Assembly (NCBI GenBank): GCA_022361195.1
Contig: JAKSBJ010000339.1
Span: forward strand, 49,561-113,560
Length of the DNA: 64,000 bases
Origin: Flavobacteriales bacterium
GTDB taxonomy: Bacteria; Bacteroidota; Bacteroidia; Flavobacteriales_D; Crocinitomicaceae
Direction of reading: 5' to 3'
Both the position numbers and the translations under genes were made by a program. Positions 27,272 through 37,063 of this stretch are shown piece by piece (positions within the stretch are counted from its first letter, which is position 1; each line of letters begins with the position of its first letter). A model generated the notes under the pieces. The model was not told the DNA's origin and made no database searches. It saw nothing but the letters and a program-made list of their open reading frames with translations.

Positions 27272-28477
27272 ATGAGCGTTGCTTCCACATATTTTTCAAA
27301 CTTGAAAGAGTATAAAACATCTTTTTGGATGTTGTGTATTCATATGCTCTTGTTCGCCGCCAGCTTTAATATGCTCATTCCGGAGTTGAATAGTTATTTA
27401 ACTGAGTTGGGACGGGAAGATTTGATTTGGATGAATTTAGGTTTATGGACAATAGCTGCAGCAATTTCGAGACCTTTTAGTGGGAAAATAGCGGATAACA
27501 TTAGTCGAAAATCAGTAATGTTTATTGGCGTTTTAGTGAGTATTATCATTTGCTTTATTTATCCACTTCTCCCATATGTTTTAGGATTTTTAATTCTGCG
27601 GTTTTTGCATGGGTTTAGTACCGGTTTTCAACCTACAGGAGCAACAGCTTTAGTTGCAGATGTTATTCCAAAAGGAAAAAGGGGAGAGGCTATGGGGATT
27701 TTTGGAATTACAATTACCGTTGGTTTTAGTTTGGGGCAGGGAATGGGAAGTATCATTAAGACAGCTGTTGGGATGCAGGGGCTATTCTTAATTGCAGGAA
27801 TTGTTGGCATGATTTCTTTTTTATTGATCTTAACAATTAAGGAAGATAAAGAAGTCATTCGGAAAAATTGTGAAGACAAAGGTTATACTACCCTTTGGGA
27901 AAAAATATTACCGAAATGGGACGAAATATTTGGAATTGAGGTTATTCAACCTTCTGTGATGATTTTCTTAACAGCTAGTTTATTTGGCTTTTTTGTATTG
28001 TTAATTCCAGAGTTGAGCACCCATTTGGGAATAGAAAATAAAGGGTTGTTTTTTGCCGTTCATCTTCCGTTTGTGGTAATTATGCGATTTGTAGCGGGTA
28101 AATTAACCGACAAATATGGAGCGAGACGTAATTTATTTGTCAGTTTAATTTTCTTGGGGATAGGGTGTGTTTTAACTGCTTATTGCAATTCATTAAACAT
28201 GCTTATTGTATGTTCTATTGTATATGGAATTGGTGCTGCGATTAGTTCTCCGGCAGTTTTTGCCTGGACTGCTGATTTGGCCAATCCTGTTTATAAGGGC
28301 CGTGGAATGGGAACCATGTTTATATTCTTGGAATTAGGAATTTTTAGTGGGAACTATGTGGGTCAAAAGATTTATCAAAATCAGGTAGAGAATTTACCAA
28401 CAGCCTTTATGGTAGGAGCTTTTCTCTGCGTATTTGGGATGTTGTTTTTAGCCTTTACTTATAAACGAAAGTCCTAA
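27272..28477 (+). CDS. MFS transporter
   Basis: Inner-membrane transporter of the major facilitator superfamily, 401 residues with about 12 hydrophobic helices. The loop 2-3 signature is visible as GKIADNISRKSVMFIG (about 72-87), and the related repeat in the second half as GKLTDKYGARRNLFVSL. The central loop (about 192-222, IKEDKEVIRKNCEDKGYTTL) is charged and cytoplasmic. It fits the drug-efflux or sugar-efflux (AraJ-like) branch, but the substrate cannot be read. ATG at 27272; the next gene rlmB starts 18 bp after the stop. Confidence 0.92.
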   Translation: MSVASTYFSNLKEYKTSFWMLCIHMLLFAASFNMLIPELNSYLTELGREDLIWMNLGLWTIAAAISRPFSGKIADNISRKSVMFIGVLVSIIICFIYPLLPYVLGFLILRFLHGFSTGFQPTGATALVADVIPKGKRGEAMGIFGITITVGFSLGQGMGSIIKTAVGMQGLFLIAGIVGMISFLLILTIKEDKEVIRKNCEDKGYTTLWEKILPKWDEIFGIEVIQPSVMIFLTASLFGFFVLLIPELSTHLGIENKGLFFAVHLPFVVIMRFVAGKLTDKYGARRNLFVSLIFLGIGCVLTAYCNSLNMLIVCSIVYGIGAAISSPAVFAWTADLANPVYKGRGMGTMFIFLELGIFSGNYVGQKIYQNQVENLPTAFMVGAFLCVFGMLFLAFTYKRKS

Positions 28478-28495
28478 ATTAATTACATTTGACGC

Positions 28496-29254
28496 ATGCA
28501 AAGGAGAAATCGATATCAAGAAGATGAGGATATTATTTATGGGGTAAGAGCGGTGATAGAAGCCATTCGCTCTCAGCGGCCTATTAATAAGATTTTTATT
28601 CAACGCGGAATGCAAAAGGAGCTGTTTTATGAGCTTAAAGAAGAATTGGCGAATAAAAAGTATCATCTTCAATTTGTTCCAATTCACAAGTTAAACCGCA
28701 TGTGCAAGAAAAATCACCAGGGTGTGATAGCACAGGTTTCTCCAGTTGAGTACGTAAGTATAGAGCCTATTTTAGAAGGGCTTTATGAAGAAGGAGAAGC
28801 ACCTTTGTTTTTGATCTTGGATCGATTAACGGATGTGCGAAACTTTGGTGCAATAGCTCGTACAGCTGAATGTACGGGAGTCAATGCGATTATTATACCA
28901 CAAAAAGATAGTGTTTCTATTACCTCGGATGCCGTTAAAACTTCAGCAGGGGCATTAAACAGAATTCCAGTAAGTAAAGTAGCTGATTTATCTTCGACGA
29001 TTCATTATTTGAAGGAAAGTGGAATTCAAATTGTCAGTAGTACGGAAAAAGGAAGCAAGCCCATTTATGAGGTAGACTTAACAGTTCCAACGGCTATTGT
29101 AATGGGCTCGGAAGAAGATGGAGTGTCAAACAAAATTTTAGCTGAAAGTGATGTGAAAGCTAAAATTCCAATGAGTGGAACCATTGCTTCTTTAAATGTA
29201 TCTGTATCGGCAGGAATCATGATGTATGAAACCAGTCGTCAAAGAATGGAATAA
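28496..29254 (+). CDS. rlmB: 23S rRNA (guanosine-2'-O-)-methyltransferase RlmB (TrmH family)
   Basis: SPOUT-class RNA 2'-O-methyltransferase of the TrmH/RlmB group, 252 residues, the normal length. N-terminal substrate-binding domain (IIYGVRAVIEAIRS) followed by the trefoil-knot catalytic domain with motif 1 LDRLTDVRNFGAIARTAE (about 108-125), motif 2 VMGSEEDGVS (about 200) and motif 3 IPMSGTIASLNVSVSAGIMM (about 222-241). In E. coli RlmB modifies G2251 of 23S rRNA; the exact target here is inferred. The TAA shares one base with the ATG of the next gene (29252-29256). Confidence 0.93.
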   Translation: MQRRNRYQEDEDIIYGVRAVIEAIRSQRPINKIFIQRGMQKELFYELKEELANKKYHLQFVPIHKLNRMCKKNHQGVIAQVSPVEYVSIEPILEGLYEEGEAPLFLILDRLTDVRNFGAIARTAECTGVNAIIIPQKDSVSITSDAVKTSAGALNRIPVSKVADLSSTIHYLKESGIQIVSSTEKGSKPIYEVDLTVPTAIVMGSEEDGVSNKILAESDVKAKIPMSGTIASLNVSVSAGIMMYETSRQRME

Positions 29255-31152
29255 TGGAGGTTTTCAAGAAGAATATTGACATTGTCCTAATTGTTTTATT
29301 GGGTTTTATTCTTCGTTTTTCGATTTCCTTCACTCATTCTTATTCCAATGATGAGTTAAGCGCCATTAACCGTTTGCGTTTTGATAATTTTTCAGATCTC
29401 ATTGAATTTGGGGTTATGAAAGGCGATATGCACCCAGCCGGAGTGCAAGTTTTTATGAAAATTTGGTCCTCTATTGCCGGAACCAGTGAATTGTGGATGC
29501 GTTTGCCTTTTGTGTTATGCGGTGTGCTTTCGGTTTTAGCTTTATTTTTTATTGGTAAAAAGTGGTTTAACCGAAATACTGGACTCGTAGCGGCTGGCCT
29601 ATTGGCAGTGCTTTATTTTCCCATAATGAATTCGGAGTTCGCGCGTCCTTACAGTCCGGGATTATTAATCTGTATTTTGACAGCCTGGTACATGCACAAA
29701 GTGCTAATCTGCAAAGTGAAGAAAGTTAAAAATGCCATTATTCTGGGATGTTTATTTGCAGCGGGAATGTATACCCACTATTTTGCTTTTATGTTTTTGG
29801 GATTCATGGGAGTAACGGGGCTCTTTTTATTGAATCGTGAAAATTGGAAGTACTATTTTATTGCGGGTGGATTGGCAATTTTATTGTTTTCTCCTCACAT
29901 TGGAGTAACTGATTATCATTTAAATGTTGGAGGTTTACAGTGGCTAGGTGCGCCGGATAAGGATTGGTTATTTCAATTCATTTTCCATGCTTTTAATGAG
30001 TCATGGATTTTGATAATAGCTGTTTTAGCATTAATCATACTTTCTTTTGTTTTCCGTGGTGAAATTCAAAATTCTAAAAGGGTGTATTTGATTTTATGCA
30101 TTTTGTGGTTTTTTGGAATTTACATCGTAGGACATGTTTTTTCATTGATTAGTACTCCAGTATTAAAGTTTCCGGTTATGTTATTTGCACTGCCGTTTTT
30201 GTTCCTTTTAATTGGTTTGCTTGTCTCTCAGTTTCGTTATTTTAAAGTGGCTTTGGGAGTTTTAGTTGTAGCTGGTTTGATGTCTACTACTATTGAAAAA
30301 GACTTGTATGGAAATGAACATTACGGATTGTTTAAAGAACTGGCCGAGCATATTACCGAATGGGAGGAGGAGGTAGGAGCTGAAAACACCTATACCGTTT
30401 TTAATCTCAGCAATCCTAATTATATGAACTATTATGCCAATCAATGGGATAAAGACATTGAATTTGATTGGGACGTAATAGAATTTAGTGATGATTACGC
30501 CATTAGAGCTGACTTGGAGAATAGAACGGAGTCTTATTGCATTGTTGGCTATACAGCTCGATTAACATTGGTAAATGTATTTGAAACAGCCAAAGAAGTT
30601 TATCCATTCATTATTGACTATCATAAGTATAACAATTGTGCCATCTTTTTACTCTCTAAAAGAGAAGAAGATCAAAAAGTACAGCAAAATTACACTAGAG
30701 AAATTGAGCTGGATTGTGATAAAAGTGAGCGTTGGAATTTCAATACTGACTATTGTGTTAAAGAGAGTGGAAAGTCATTTTATCAATTGGATTCAACCAA
30801 CATTTACGGACCTGAATTTGTCTTTAAACCCTCGGGAGATTATGATTTGAAAGGGAAGTATGTACAAATTTCTTTTTGGGCAAAGGGAGAAGAAGGAGCT
30901 CAATTAACCACCACTGTTTCAGCTACCAGAAATGGCGAGTTTGTCCAACATAATGGTGAAAATTTCTGGATTGGCCATGATGTTGATGCTGTTATGGCCA
31001 AGGAAGAAGGTAACTATTGTCAATATTCAACCACTGTTCCTGACTTTATAAAAGCGGATGATGAACTTAAGTTTAGCTTCTGGAATAGAAACGGAGCTAA
31101 AATTCAGCTTTCCAATATTCAGTTTCGTATTGTAGATAATATTTGGAATTAG
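29254..31152 (+). CDS. Membrane glycosyltransferase, family 39-like (PMT_2)
   Basis: Polytopic inner-membrane protein of 632 residues. The N-terminal half has about 10 membrane helices and the ArnT/PMT pattern: a first periplasmic loop with Asp-Glu (SYSNDELSAINRL), then HPAGVQVFMKIWSSIAGTSE and LWMRLPFVLCGVLSVLALFF, and NSEFARPYS. The family transfers sugars from polyprenyl-phosphate carriers to lipids or proteins. From about residue 350 the protein is soluble and periplasmic, ending in a beta-rich jelly-roll-like domain (about 490-632) with FWAKGEEGAQLTTTV. It is translationally coupled to rlmB (TAATG). Acceptor and sugar unknown. Confidence 0.85.
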   Translation: MEVFKKNIDIVLIVLLGFILRFSISFTHSYSNDELSAINRLRFDNFSDLIEFGVMKGDMHPAGVQVFMKIWSSIAGTSELWMRLPFVLCGVLSVLALFFIGKKWFNRNTGLVAAGLLAVLYFPIMNSEFARPYSPGLLICILTAWYMHKVLICKVKKVKNAIILGCLFAAGMYTHYFAFMFLGFMGVTGLFLLNRENWKYYFIAGGLAILLFSPHIGVTDYHLNVGGLQWLGAPDKDWLFQFIFHAFNESWILIIAVLALIILSFVFRGEIQNSKRVYLILCILWFFGIYIVGHVFSLISTPVLKFPVMLFALPFLFLLIGLLVSQFRYFKVALGVLVVAGLMSTTIEKDLYGNEHYGLFKELAEHITEWEEEVGAENTYTVFNLSNPNYMNYYANQWDKDIEFDWDVIEFSDDYAIRADLENRTESYCIVGYTARLTLVNVFETAKEVYPFIIDYHKYNNCAIFLLSKREEDQKVQQNYTREIELDCDKSERWNFNTDYCVKESGKSFYQLDSTNIYGPEFVFKPSGDYDLKGKYVQISFWAKGEEGAQLTTTVSATRNGEFVQHNGENFWIGHDVDAVMAKEEGNYCQYSTTVPDFIKADDELKFSFWNRNGAKIQLSNIQFRIVDNIWN

Positions 31153-31229
31153 CAATTGCCTTCTGTCATTTCTACAAAAATCACGGAAAAAAAATTCTGT
31201 ATCTTTATTCCCCATTAAAACACAATTTC

Positions 31230-32594
31230 ATGAAGAAGCTTTTGATTTGTTTGCTATTACTTCCGGTTTTATCTACTGCTCAAAATGAAGATCCTTCGGT
31301 GTTTATCCGAAAAATTTATGACGAGGCATTGGAAAATGGAGAAGCCTATGAAAATCTACGATCTTTATGTAAAGATATTGGAGCCAGAATTACGGGCTCA
31401 GCCGAAGCTAAAATGGCGGTAGAATGGGGACGAAACTTGCTCGAATCGTATGAGTTTGGAAATGTCTATTTGCAGGAAATTCAAGTTCCGCATTGGGAAA
31501 GAGGAAATAAAGAAGCTGGTTGGATGATCAGTGAATCAGGAGAGATTTCAAAATTGCATATTATAGCTTTAGGAGGATCCGTTGGTACAAATGGTTTGAT
31601 AGAAGGTGAAGTATTGGCGGTAAATACACTGGATGAATTAGAATTATTGGGAAAGGAAAAAGTTGAAAATAAAATTGTCTTTTTTAATCGCCCGTTTGAT
31701 CAAAAGCACATCAGTACATTCCGAGCTTATGGTGGTTGTATTGACCAACGTTGGGATGGAACAAGTTTAGCTTCGAAACTCAATGCTAAAGGAGTTATTA
31801 TTCGATCATTAGCTTCTTCATCTGATGAGCATCCTCATACAGGATCTATGCATTATGAAGAAGGAGTTGAACCTGTTGCCGGAGCTGCAATTAGTACCAA
31901 GGATGCTGATCTTTTAACGGAGTGGTTGGCAAAGGGAAAAGTAACTGTGAAAATGGAATTGGATTGTCGTACGTTTCCAAATGAAACTTCGTATAATGTG
32001 ATTGCGGAGGAAAAGGGACATGAAGATGATCAAATCATCACTTTTGGTGGCCACCTTGATTCGTGGGATGTAGGAGAAGGAGCCCATGATGATGGAGCAG
32101 GAATTGTTCATTGCATTGAGGCACTTCGTATTTTGAAAAAATTAGGATATGTTCCTAACCATACTTTACGCTGCGTTTTGTTCATGAATGAAGAAAATGG
32201 AAACTGGGGAGGAAAACAATATGCCGAGTTGAGTTCTGAAGCTAAAGAGAAGCATTTATGTGCTATTGAATCGGACAGAGGAGGATTTTTACCAATAGGA
32301 TTTGATATTGAGGGAGATATTCAACAGGTAGGGGAGGTTCAGGCATTTACTTCTGAAGTGTTAGAAGAATTCCAGATTTTCCGTATTCAGCCAGGCTATG
32401 GGGGAGTGGATATTGGACCATTAAAGCAATATTACCCTGAGATGATTCAAATTGGTTTGGCGGTTAATTCGCAAGAATATTTTGAGTATCACCACTCAGA
32501 AGCTGATGTTTTTGAGTCAGTTAATAAACGTGAGTTGGAATTGGGAGCTGCTGCAATGGCTGCTATGATTTATTTATTGGATCAGAATCTATAA
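31230..32594 (+). CDS. Exported M28-family metallopeptidase
   Basis: Secreted zinc aminopeptidase-like enzyme, 454 residues. Signal peptide (LLICLLLLPVLSTAQ), then a protease-associated-like insert (about 100-240) and the M28 catalytic domain. Zinc ligands and catalytic residues are in place: GGHLDSWDVGEGAHDDGAG (His, Asp, Asp), MNEENGNWGGKQYAE (Glu-Glu), ESDRGGF (Asp) and YHHSEADVFE (His). The frame reaches back to 31143, but the ATG at 31230 begins the signal peptide. The gene follows the glycosyltransferase by 77 bp. There is no type IX sorting domain, so it is probably periplasmic. Confidence 0.94.
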   Translation: MKKLLICLLLLPVLSTAQNEDPSVFIRKIYDEALENGEAYENLRSLCKDIGARITGSAEAKMAVEWGRNLLESYEFGNVYLQEIQVPHWERGNKEAGWMISESGEISKLHIIALGGSVGTNGLIEGEVLAVNTLDELELLGKEKVENKIVFFNRPFDQKHISTFRAYGGCIDQRWDGTSLASKLNAKGVIIRSLASSSDEHPHTGSMHYEEGVEPVAGAAISTKDADLLTEWLAKGKVTVKMELDCRTFPNETSYNVIAEEKGHEDDQIITFGGHLDSWDVGEGAHDDGAGIVHCIEALRILKKLGYVPNHTLRCVLFMNEENGNWGGKQYAELSSEAKEKHLCAIESDRGGFLPIGFDIEGDIQQVGEVQAFTSEVLEEFQIFRIQPGYGGVDIGPLKQYYPEMIQIGLAVNSQEYFEYHHSEADVFESVNKRELELGAAAMAAMIYLLDQNL

Positions 32595-32601
32595 TCCTCA
32601 T

Positions 32602-32711
32602 TTAAGCATTTTTTAATAGGGCGGATAGAATCTCTTTAAAATTCAAAAGAGTCATCCATCTATCCTGTATACCGAACTGACATGATGACTCTTTCTTTCC
32701 TTGCAAAGGTA
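32602..32711 (-). ncRNA. Possible small RNA or tiny peptide gene with promoter-like box and 11-bp hairpin
   Basis: On the minus strand, TACCTTTG (32704-32711) within TTACCTTTGCAA is a full match to the Bacteroidota -7 box, with no annotated gene to serve. Just downstream, AAAGAGTCATC (32684-32694) pairs perfectly with GATGACTCTTT (32646-32656) across a 27-base loop, and the 3' arm is followed by TTGAATTTT. The same strand also holds an open frame of 34 codons from a TTG (32706) to TAA (32602), with an inner ATG at 32655 (17 codons). If the box is the promoter, the TTG cannot be the start. It may be a small RNA, a small peptide gene, a mobile-element remnant, or chance. Confidence 0.3.
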
Positions 32712-32754
32712 ATTATGCGGTTATCTGTTAAATGCAGTAAAAAAAGAAAGTAAC

Positions 32755-32790
32755 AAAAAAGCCGCCCCGATACTTCGGAGCGGCTTTTTT
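32755..32790 (-). terminator. Rho-independent terminator of the M43 metalloprotease gene
   Basis: Stem GCCGCCCCGA / TCGGAGCGGC with one C-A mismatch and a TACT loop, between A6 and T6 runs, 18 bp past the stop of the minus-strand protease gene. It may also stop plus-strand transcripts from the M28 gene. Confidence 0.88.
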
Positions 32791-32807
32791 AATGTGGGTT
32801 TGGAAGG

Positions 32808-35800
32808 TTATTCCAAAATGAGTTTTCTCACGACAGAACCTCCGTCTTTTTGAACTCTAACAAAGTATACTCCTGATTCAAATTCAGAAAGGTCAACCTC
32901 GGAAGTTTCCGAAACGGATTTACTCATGATCAATCTTCCACGAGCATCTGTAATTGCAAATTGATAATCTCCTTTTAACTGAATGGTAAATATTCCTTGA
33001 GTTGGATTAGGATAGATTGTCAAATTAGCATTGATTTCTTCATCGTCAAAACCTACGCTTGAATCAACATGGAAGGTCATCTCAAAAGTACATCCATTAG
33101 CATCTGTGATAGTAACTGTGTAATCACCTGCCTCTAAATCAGACAGGTCTTCAGTTGTTTCCCCATTATCCCAATCAAAGTCGTAAGGCTCAACACCTCC
33201 AGTTACAGTTAAATCAATTGTACCACTTGAAGTTCCATCATCCATTGTAGTTGTTCCACTAGCATCCATAGCAGGAGGTTCGTTAATGGTAAAGTCCTGA
33301 TCAACTGAACAACCGTTAGCGTCTGTCACAGTAACAGTATAAAGTCCTGCAGATAGCGCTGTTTCATCTGCAGCTCCGTAATCATTTGTCAATCCAGGAG
33401 TTCCGCCCGAACCATAGGTGATAGCAGTACCTGTTGCATCTCCATTACACAATACATTTGTCGTTACAATCGAATCAATTACTAATAATGGTGGATCGAT
33501 TAAAGTATAAGAATCAGTAGCTGAACAAATACCAGCTTCTACAGTAACATCATACGTTCCAGCAGTTAGTCCGGTAAGATCTTCGGTTGTTCCTTCTGCT
33601 CCCCAGTCATAAGATGTAACAACTGCTCCAGTAACGGTAATGTCAATTGCTCCTGTTGCTTCTCCATTACATAGTGGATCGGTTAAAGCAGAACCAGAAA
33701 TTACCGGATTTGGTTGAACCGTAATAGAAACAGGTGCTGAGGTAGCATTACATACTCCTGGTGGAGTTTCGTAAGTGATACTATAAGTCGTTCCTGAAAT
33801 ACCTCCTGTAATTACTCCAGTTGAAGGATCAATCGATGAAGCATCAGATCCATCATAGGTAAAGGTTCCTCCAGGTGTGGCAACACTTGTTACAACATTG
33901 ACGTCACCGTCACAATAATCCCCGGTTACAAAACTTGGATCATCTGTAGCATTAACAGTAACAGATACGGTATAAGAGTTTGCACAAACAACATTTACAT
34001 CGTATTGTACAATATAAGTGATACCCAATGTTTCACTACTAATTTCTCCCGTTGTCGGATTAATTGATGCGGTTCCTGTTGGATCATCAGAGAATGAGAA
34101 AGTTCCTCCTGGAGTTGCAATTGCAGTTGCAGAATTTGCTGCTCCATCACAGAAGTCAAAGAATTCAAAATAGGCGTCATCTAACGGATTAACTGTTACG
34201 GTTGAATAAACAATCGACTCACATCCTAAGCCATCTGTTGCAATACAGCTATAGGTTGTTGTTGATGCTGGTGTAACCGATATAGTAGCAGATGTTCCAA
34301 TCAATGTTGGTCCGTCATACCATTCGTAAGAAACTCCTCCTGTTGCAGTAATGGAAGCCGATTCTGTCGGACAAATTTCCTGACTTGGGCTTATTCCTGC
34401 GGCAAAAGCAGCTGATGGATTAATGGTTACGCTCATTGTGCTTTCACATTGGTCTCCATCAGTTCTTACATAGATTGTATAATCTCCGGCTGGTAAATCA
34501 GTAAAGGTAGGACTGGCATCCCAGCTCGATCCATCTAAACTGTATTCATACGTTCCGTCTCCTCCTGCAGCTCCCGTTACCGTAATGGCACCGTTGTTAT
34601 AACCACAGGTAGTGTGTGTTAAAGTTGCACCAAATGTAATGGTAGGGTTTACCGTTACAGGTAAAAATACACCACTTGTTTTACAGGATCCATCTCCCCA
34701 AAGGAAAATGTTATAATCTGCAGCAGGTGTAATTCCACTAAAGGTGTAACCTGGATCAAAACTCTGATCAATCAAAGTAGTGACTGGATCGTCAGTTAAC
34801 CACCATTCATATTCCAATACATTGGTAGATGCAGCTCCACTTACAACAATGTCTCCTCCTTCACAAATTTCAGCTTCAGAGAAAGTGAAATCGGCTACTG
34901 GATCAGGTCCATTAGAGGTTAATACATCCATGTAAAGTGATGTAGTCCATGCTGCTCCGTAGAGAGTTGTTGGTTCATACCAGGTTCCGTTGGTTTCCAT
35001 ATACATGGTATTTAAACCTGTTGTTCCAGCTCTATCTGCAAAGTTTACACAACCGGTAACTACCGTATCCTGTGTTGCACCATAGTCAAATTCCAAGGCA
35101 ACCCAGAATGCTCCTGTTACCGTAGCAGGACTTGAGAAGTCAAGTAAGTTCCAGAATCCAGCGGCTAAATCGTCAATTAGGACAGTGTCTTCTACAAGAA
35201 CTGTTGCTCCTGGAGTTCCGGCATCATCTGTTAATACTTGATAGCGTAATTCTCCCCCAGTAGCAGGTAGATCATCCGCCTGGAAAATTGGCAGTCGGAG
35301 TCGTCGTACTTCTGTTGTAGAAGTAGCTATGTATCGATCAGCATAGCGAGTTATATTTTGTAATCCGGTTGCACCGCCAAAGTCATAACCTCCATGTGCC
35401 GGTAAATAACCCCAATCAGAGAATCCTGGGAAAGAAAGATTATAGACCGCAAAGTTTTCTGTAGCAGGGTCGTAATTCCTCAAAGTATCACAATCCGTTC
35501 CTGAAGCTGGAGCAACTACCTGTACATAACCTACTTCTGAGGCTGGGGTAAGGTCTGCTCCAAAGGCATTTGAAGCCGTTAAAGTCACATCATAAAATCC
35601 AACATTATAAAACTCTGCAGATGGATTTTGTGTATTAGCATTGGTTCCTCCAGTCCAGTTCCAATCAACTCCTTCGGTACCTGATATCGTCCAGGTCCAT
35701 CCTGTTGGGGCATTGGTTGACTCATCAATGAAGTTCACCCCTCCACCAGTTGAAATAATGACCGGAGAAGGTCCTACCGGAATGGATGAGAAAGCTGAAT

Positions 35801-36986
35801 TAGGAGGTGTATCTGTAGGATCACATCCTGGTGATAATAATAATGAAGATCTAATTCCATTAAGAATTGCTACCATGTAGTTTGACTGATCTTCAGTAAA
35901 CATTACCGTACAGTTGGAATAATCCATATAGTTTTCGTACTGTGTTTGGGTTCCTGAACAAGTTTCCTGGAATCCTGAACACGATCCTGCATAGTTGAAT
36001 GAAGGACCATCGGTCATAGGAGTATCAGCAAATCCATCGTCCGAAGCACATCCTCCAGCACCCCATGTGTGTCCCAATCCAAGGTAGTGACCAACCTCAT
36101 GTGTTAATACATTTTCGTTGTTTACACCAAGGTTGTAATCGATAACAATTCCGTCAATACTTGCTGTAGGTAATAGGGTAGTTGTAGGAACGTATGCATA
36201 TCCTGCTGTTCCTGAAAGTGCACCATTGGAGATATCGCAAATCCAAACATTGAGATAATCATCTCTGTCCCAAATGTCGTCTCCGCCGGTAGCAGTAAAT
36301 TTCATTTCATTTTCTTCTCCTCCGTCCGAATCGTACCAATCTTCTGATGTGACAGTTCTTACAACTCCAATTTCTGCTAGTGGAGTTCCAGAAGGATCTT
36401 GAGTAGCTAAGCAGAAGTTTATTCCCGGGTTAAAAGGAGTAAATCCAAAGCCTGAACGGGCATCAACCGCATCTGCATTGGTGAGTGAATAATCCTCAAC
36501 CAAATCGTTATACATGGCCATGATTAGGGCATTAGATACGTTTTCTGCTGGGTTGTCGGGATTGTGGACAACGTGAAAGATAACCGAGATGGTATTTACA
36601 CCTGGCGTTTTCATTGAGGCCATACCTTCTGAAGCTGCAATACCGGCATTAACTTGTGCCTGATACTCTTCAGGGGTGATTCCATGTTCTTCTTGAAAAT
36701 GTTGTAAGGTTAGATCATGGGTGGGGCATGAATGGGTAAATACATCATCTGGATCAGCAAGTTCTGCTGCAGTTGCTGTTGTAAATCCTCCGCCAGAAGG
36801 TGAGGTTGCAAATTCTGAAGCAGTAGCTGTTGCGGAGGCTCCAAGTGTTGGAGCTTTAAGGGGTGGTTCACTTTTAACGGTAGATACTGAACCGTCTGAA
36901 CCTGCTGGCTTGGTTGTCGTTGTCAATTGACAATAAGCCGTAGAAATTGCCAGCGTAAAGGCTAACAATGAGCTGAGCTTTTTCAT
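32808..36986 (-). CDS. Type IX-secreted M43 (pappalysin-like) metalloprotease with PKD, Ig and SprB-like repeats
   Basis: Secreted multidomain protease, 1392 residues. Order: signal peptide (LLAFTLAISTAYCQ); an Ala/Thr-rich prosegment (about 20-85); the M43 metzincin domain with zinc motif HEVGHYLGLGH (residues 296-306) and Met-turn YMDYSNC; a PKD-like domain with FIDESTNAPTGWTW; a beta-sandwich (about 515-695); Ig-like units; four or more SprB-like repeats (DPLCNGEATGAIDITV, TNVLCNGDATGTAI); and a type A sorting domain (LTIYPNPTQGIFTIQL, ESGVYFVRVQKDG). The frame reaches 37022, but MKKLSS at 36986 starts the signal peptide. In characterised M43 relatives the N-terminal segment is removed on activation; here that is inference. 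Confidence 0.94.
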   Translation of the reverse strand: MKKLSSLLAFTLAISTAYCQLTTTTKPAGSDGSVSTVKSEPPLKAPTLGASATATASEFATSPSGGGFTTATAAELADPDDVFTHSCPTHDLTLQHFQEEHGITPEEYQAQVNAGIAASEGMASMKTPGVNTISVIFHVVHNPDNPAENVSNALIMAMYNDLVEDYSLTNADAVDARSGFGFTPFNPGINFCLATQDPSGTPLAEIGVVRTVTSEDWYDSDGGEENEMKFTATGGDDIWDRDDYLNVWICDISNGALSGTAGYAYVPTTTLLPTASIDGIVIDYNLGVNNENVLTHEVGHYLGLGHTWGAGGCASDDGFADTPMTDGPSFNYAGSCSGFQETCSGTQTQYENYMDYSNCTVMFTEDQSNYMVAILNGIRSSLLLSPGCDPTDTPPNSAFSSIPVGPSPVIISTGGGVNFIDESTNAPTGWTWTISGTEGVDWNWTGGTNANTQNPSAEFYNVGFYDVTLTASNAFGADLTPASEVGYVQVVAPASGTDCDTLRNYDPATENFAVYNLSFPGFSDWGYLPAHGGYDFGGATGLQNITRYADRYIATSTTEVRRLRLPIFQADDLPATGGELRYQVLTDDAGTPGATVLVEDTVLIDDLAAGFWNLLDFSSPATVTGAFWVALEFDYGATQDTVVTGCVNFADRAGTTGLNTMYMETNGTWYEPTTLYGAAWTTSLYMDVLTSNGPDPVADFTFSEAEICEGGDIVVSGAASTNVLEYEWWLTDDPVTTLIDQSFDPGYTFSGITPAADYNIFLWGDGSCKTSGVFLPVTVNPTITFGATLTHTTCGYNNGAITVTGAAGGDGTYEYSLDGSSWDASPTFTDLPAGDYTIYVRTDGDQCESTMSVTINPSAAFAAGISPSQEICPTESASITATGGVSYEWYDGPTLIGTSATISVTPASTTTYSCIATDGLGCESIVYSTVTVNPLDDAYFEFFDFCDGAANSATAIATPGGTFSFSDDPTGTASINPTTGEISSETLGITYIVQYDVNVVCANSYTVSVTVNATDDPSFVTGDYCDGDVNVVTSVATPGGTFTYDGSDASSIDPSTGVITGGISGTTYSITYETPPGVCNATSAPVSITVQPNPVISGSALTDPLCNGEATGAIDITVTGAVVTSYDWGAEGTTEDLTGLTAGTYDVTVEAGICSATDSYTLIDPPLLVIDSIVTTNVLCNGDATGTAITYGSGGTPGLTNDYGAADETALSAGLYTVTVTDANGCSVDQDFTINEPPAMDASGTTTMDDGTSSGTIDLTVTGGVEPYDFDWDNGETTEDLSDLEAGDYTVTITDANGCTFEMTFHVDSSVGFDDEEINANLTIYPNPTQGIFTIQLKGDYQFAITDARGRLIMSKSVSETSEVDLSEFESGVYFVRVQKDGGSVVRKLILE

Positions 36987-37032
36987 GGTTAAATTGGTGT
37001 TATTAGTTTTGAAGACTAACAAGATAATAAAT

Positions 37033-37063
37033 AATGACCTAATATTAAAAGGGTTAGGTCATT
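37033..37063 (-). terminator. 10-bp hairpin after the 181-residue gene; possible terminator
   Basis: Perfect arms AATGACCTAA (37033-37042) and TTAGGTCATT (37054-37063) with an 11-base loop; on the minus strand it is followed by an AT-rich but not pure-T tail. It could end the gene at 37104 or be an operator for the protease gene, whose ATG is 47 bp away. A second palindrome, TTAGTTT-AA-AAACTAA, adjoins it at 37063-37078. Confidence 0.5.
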
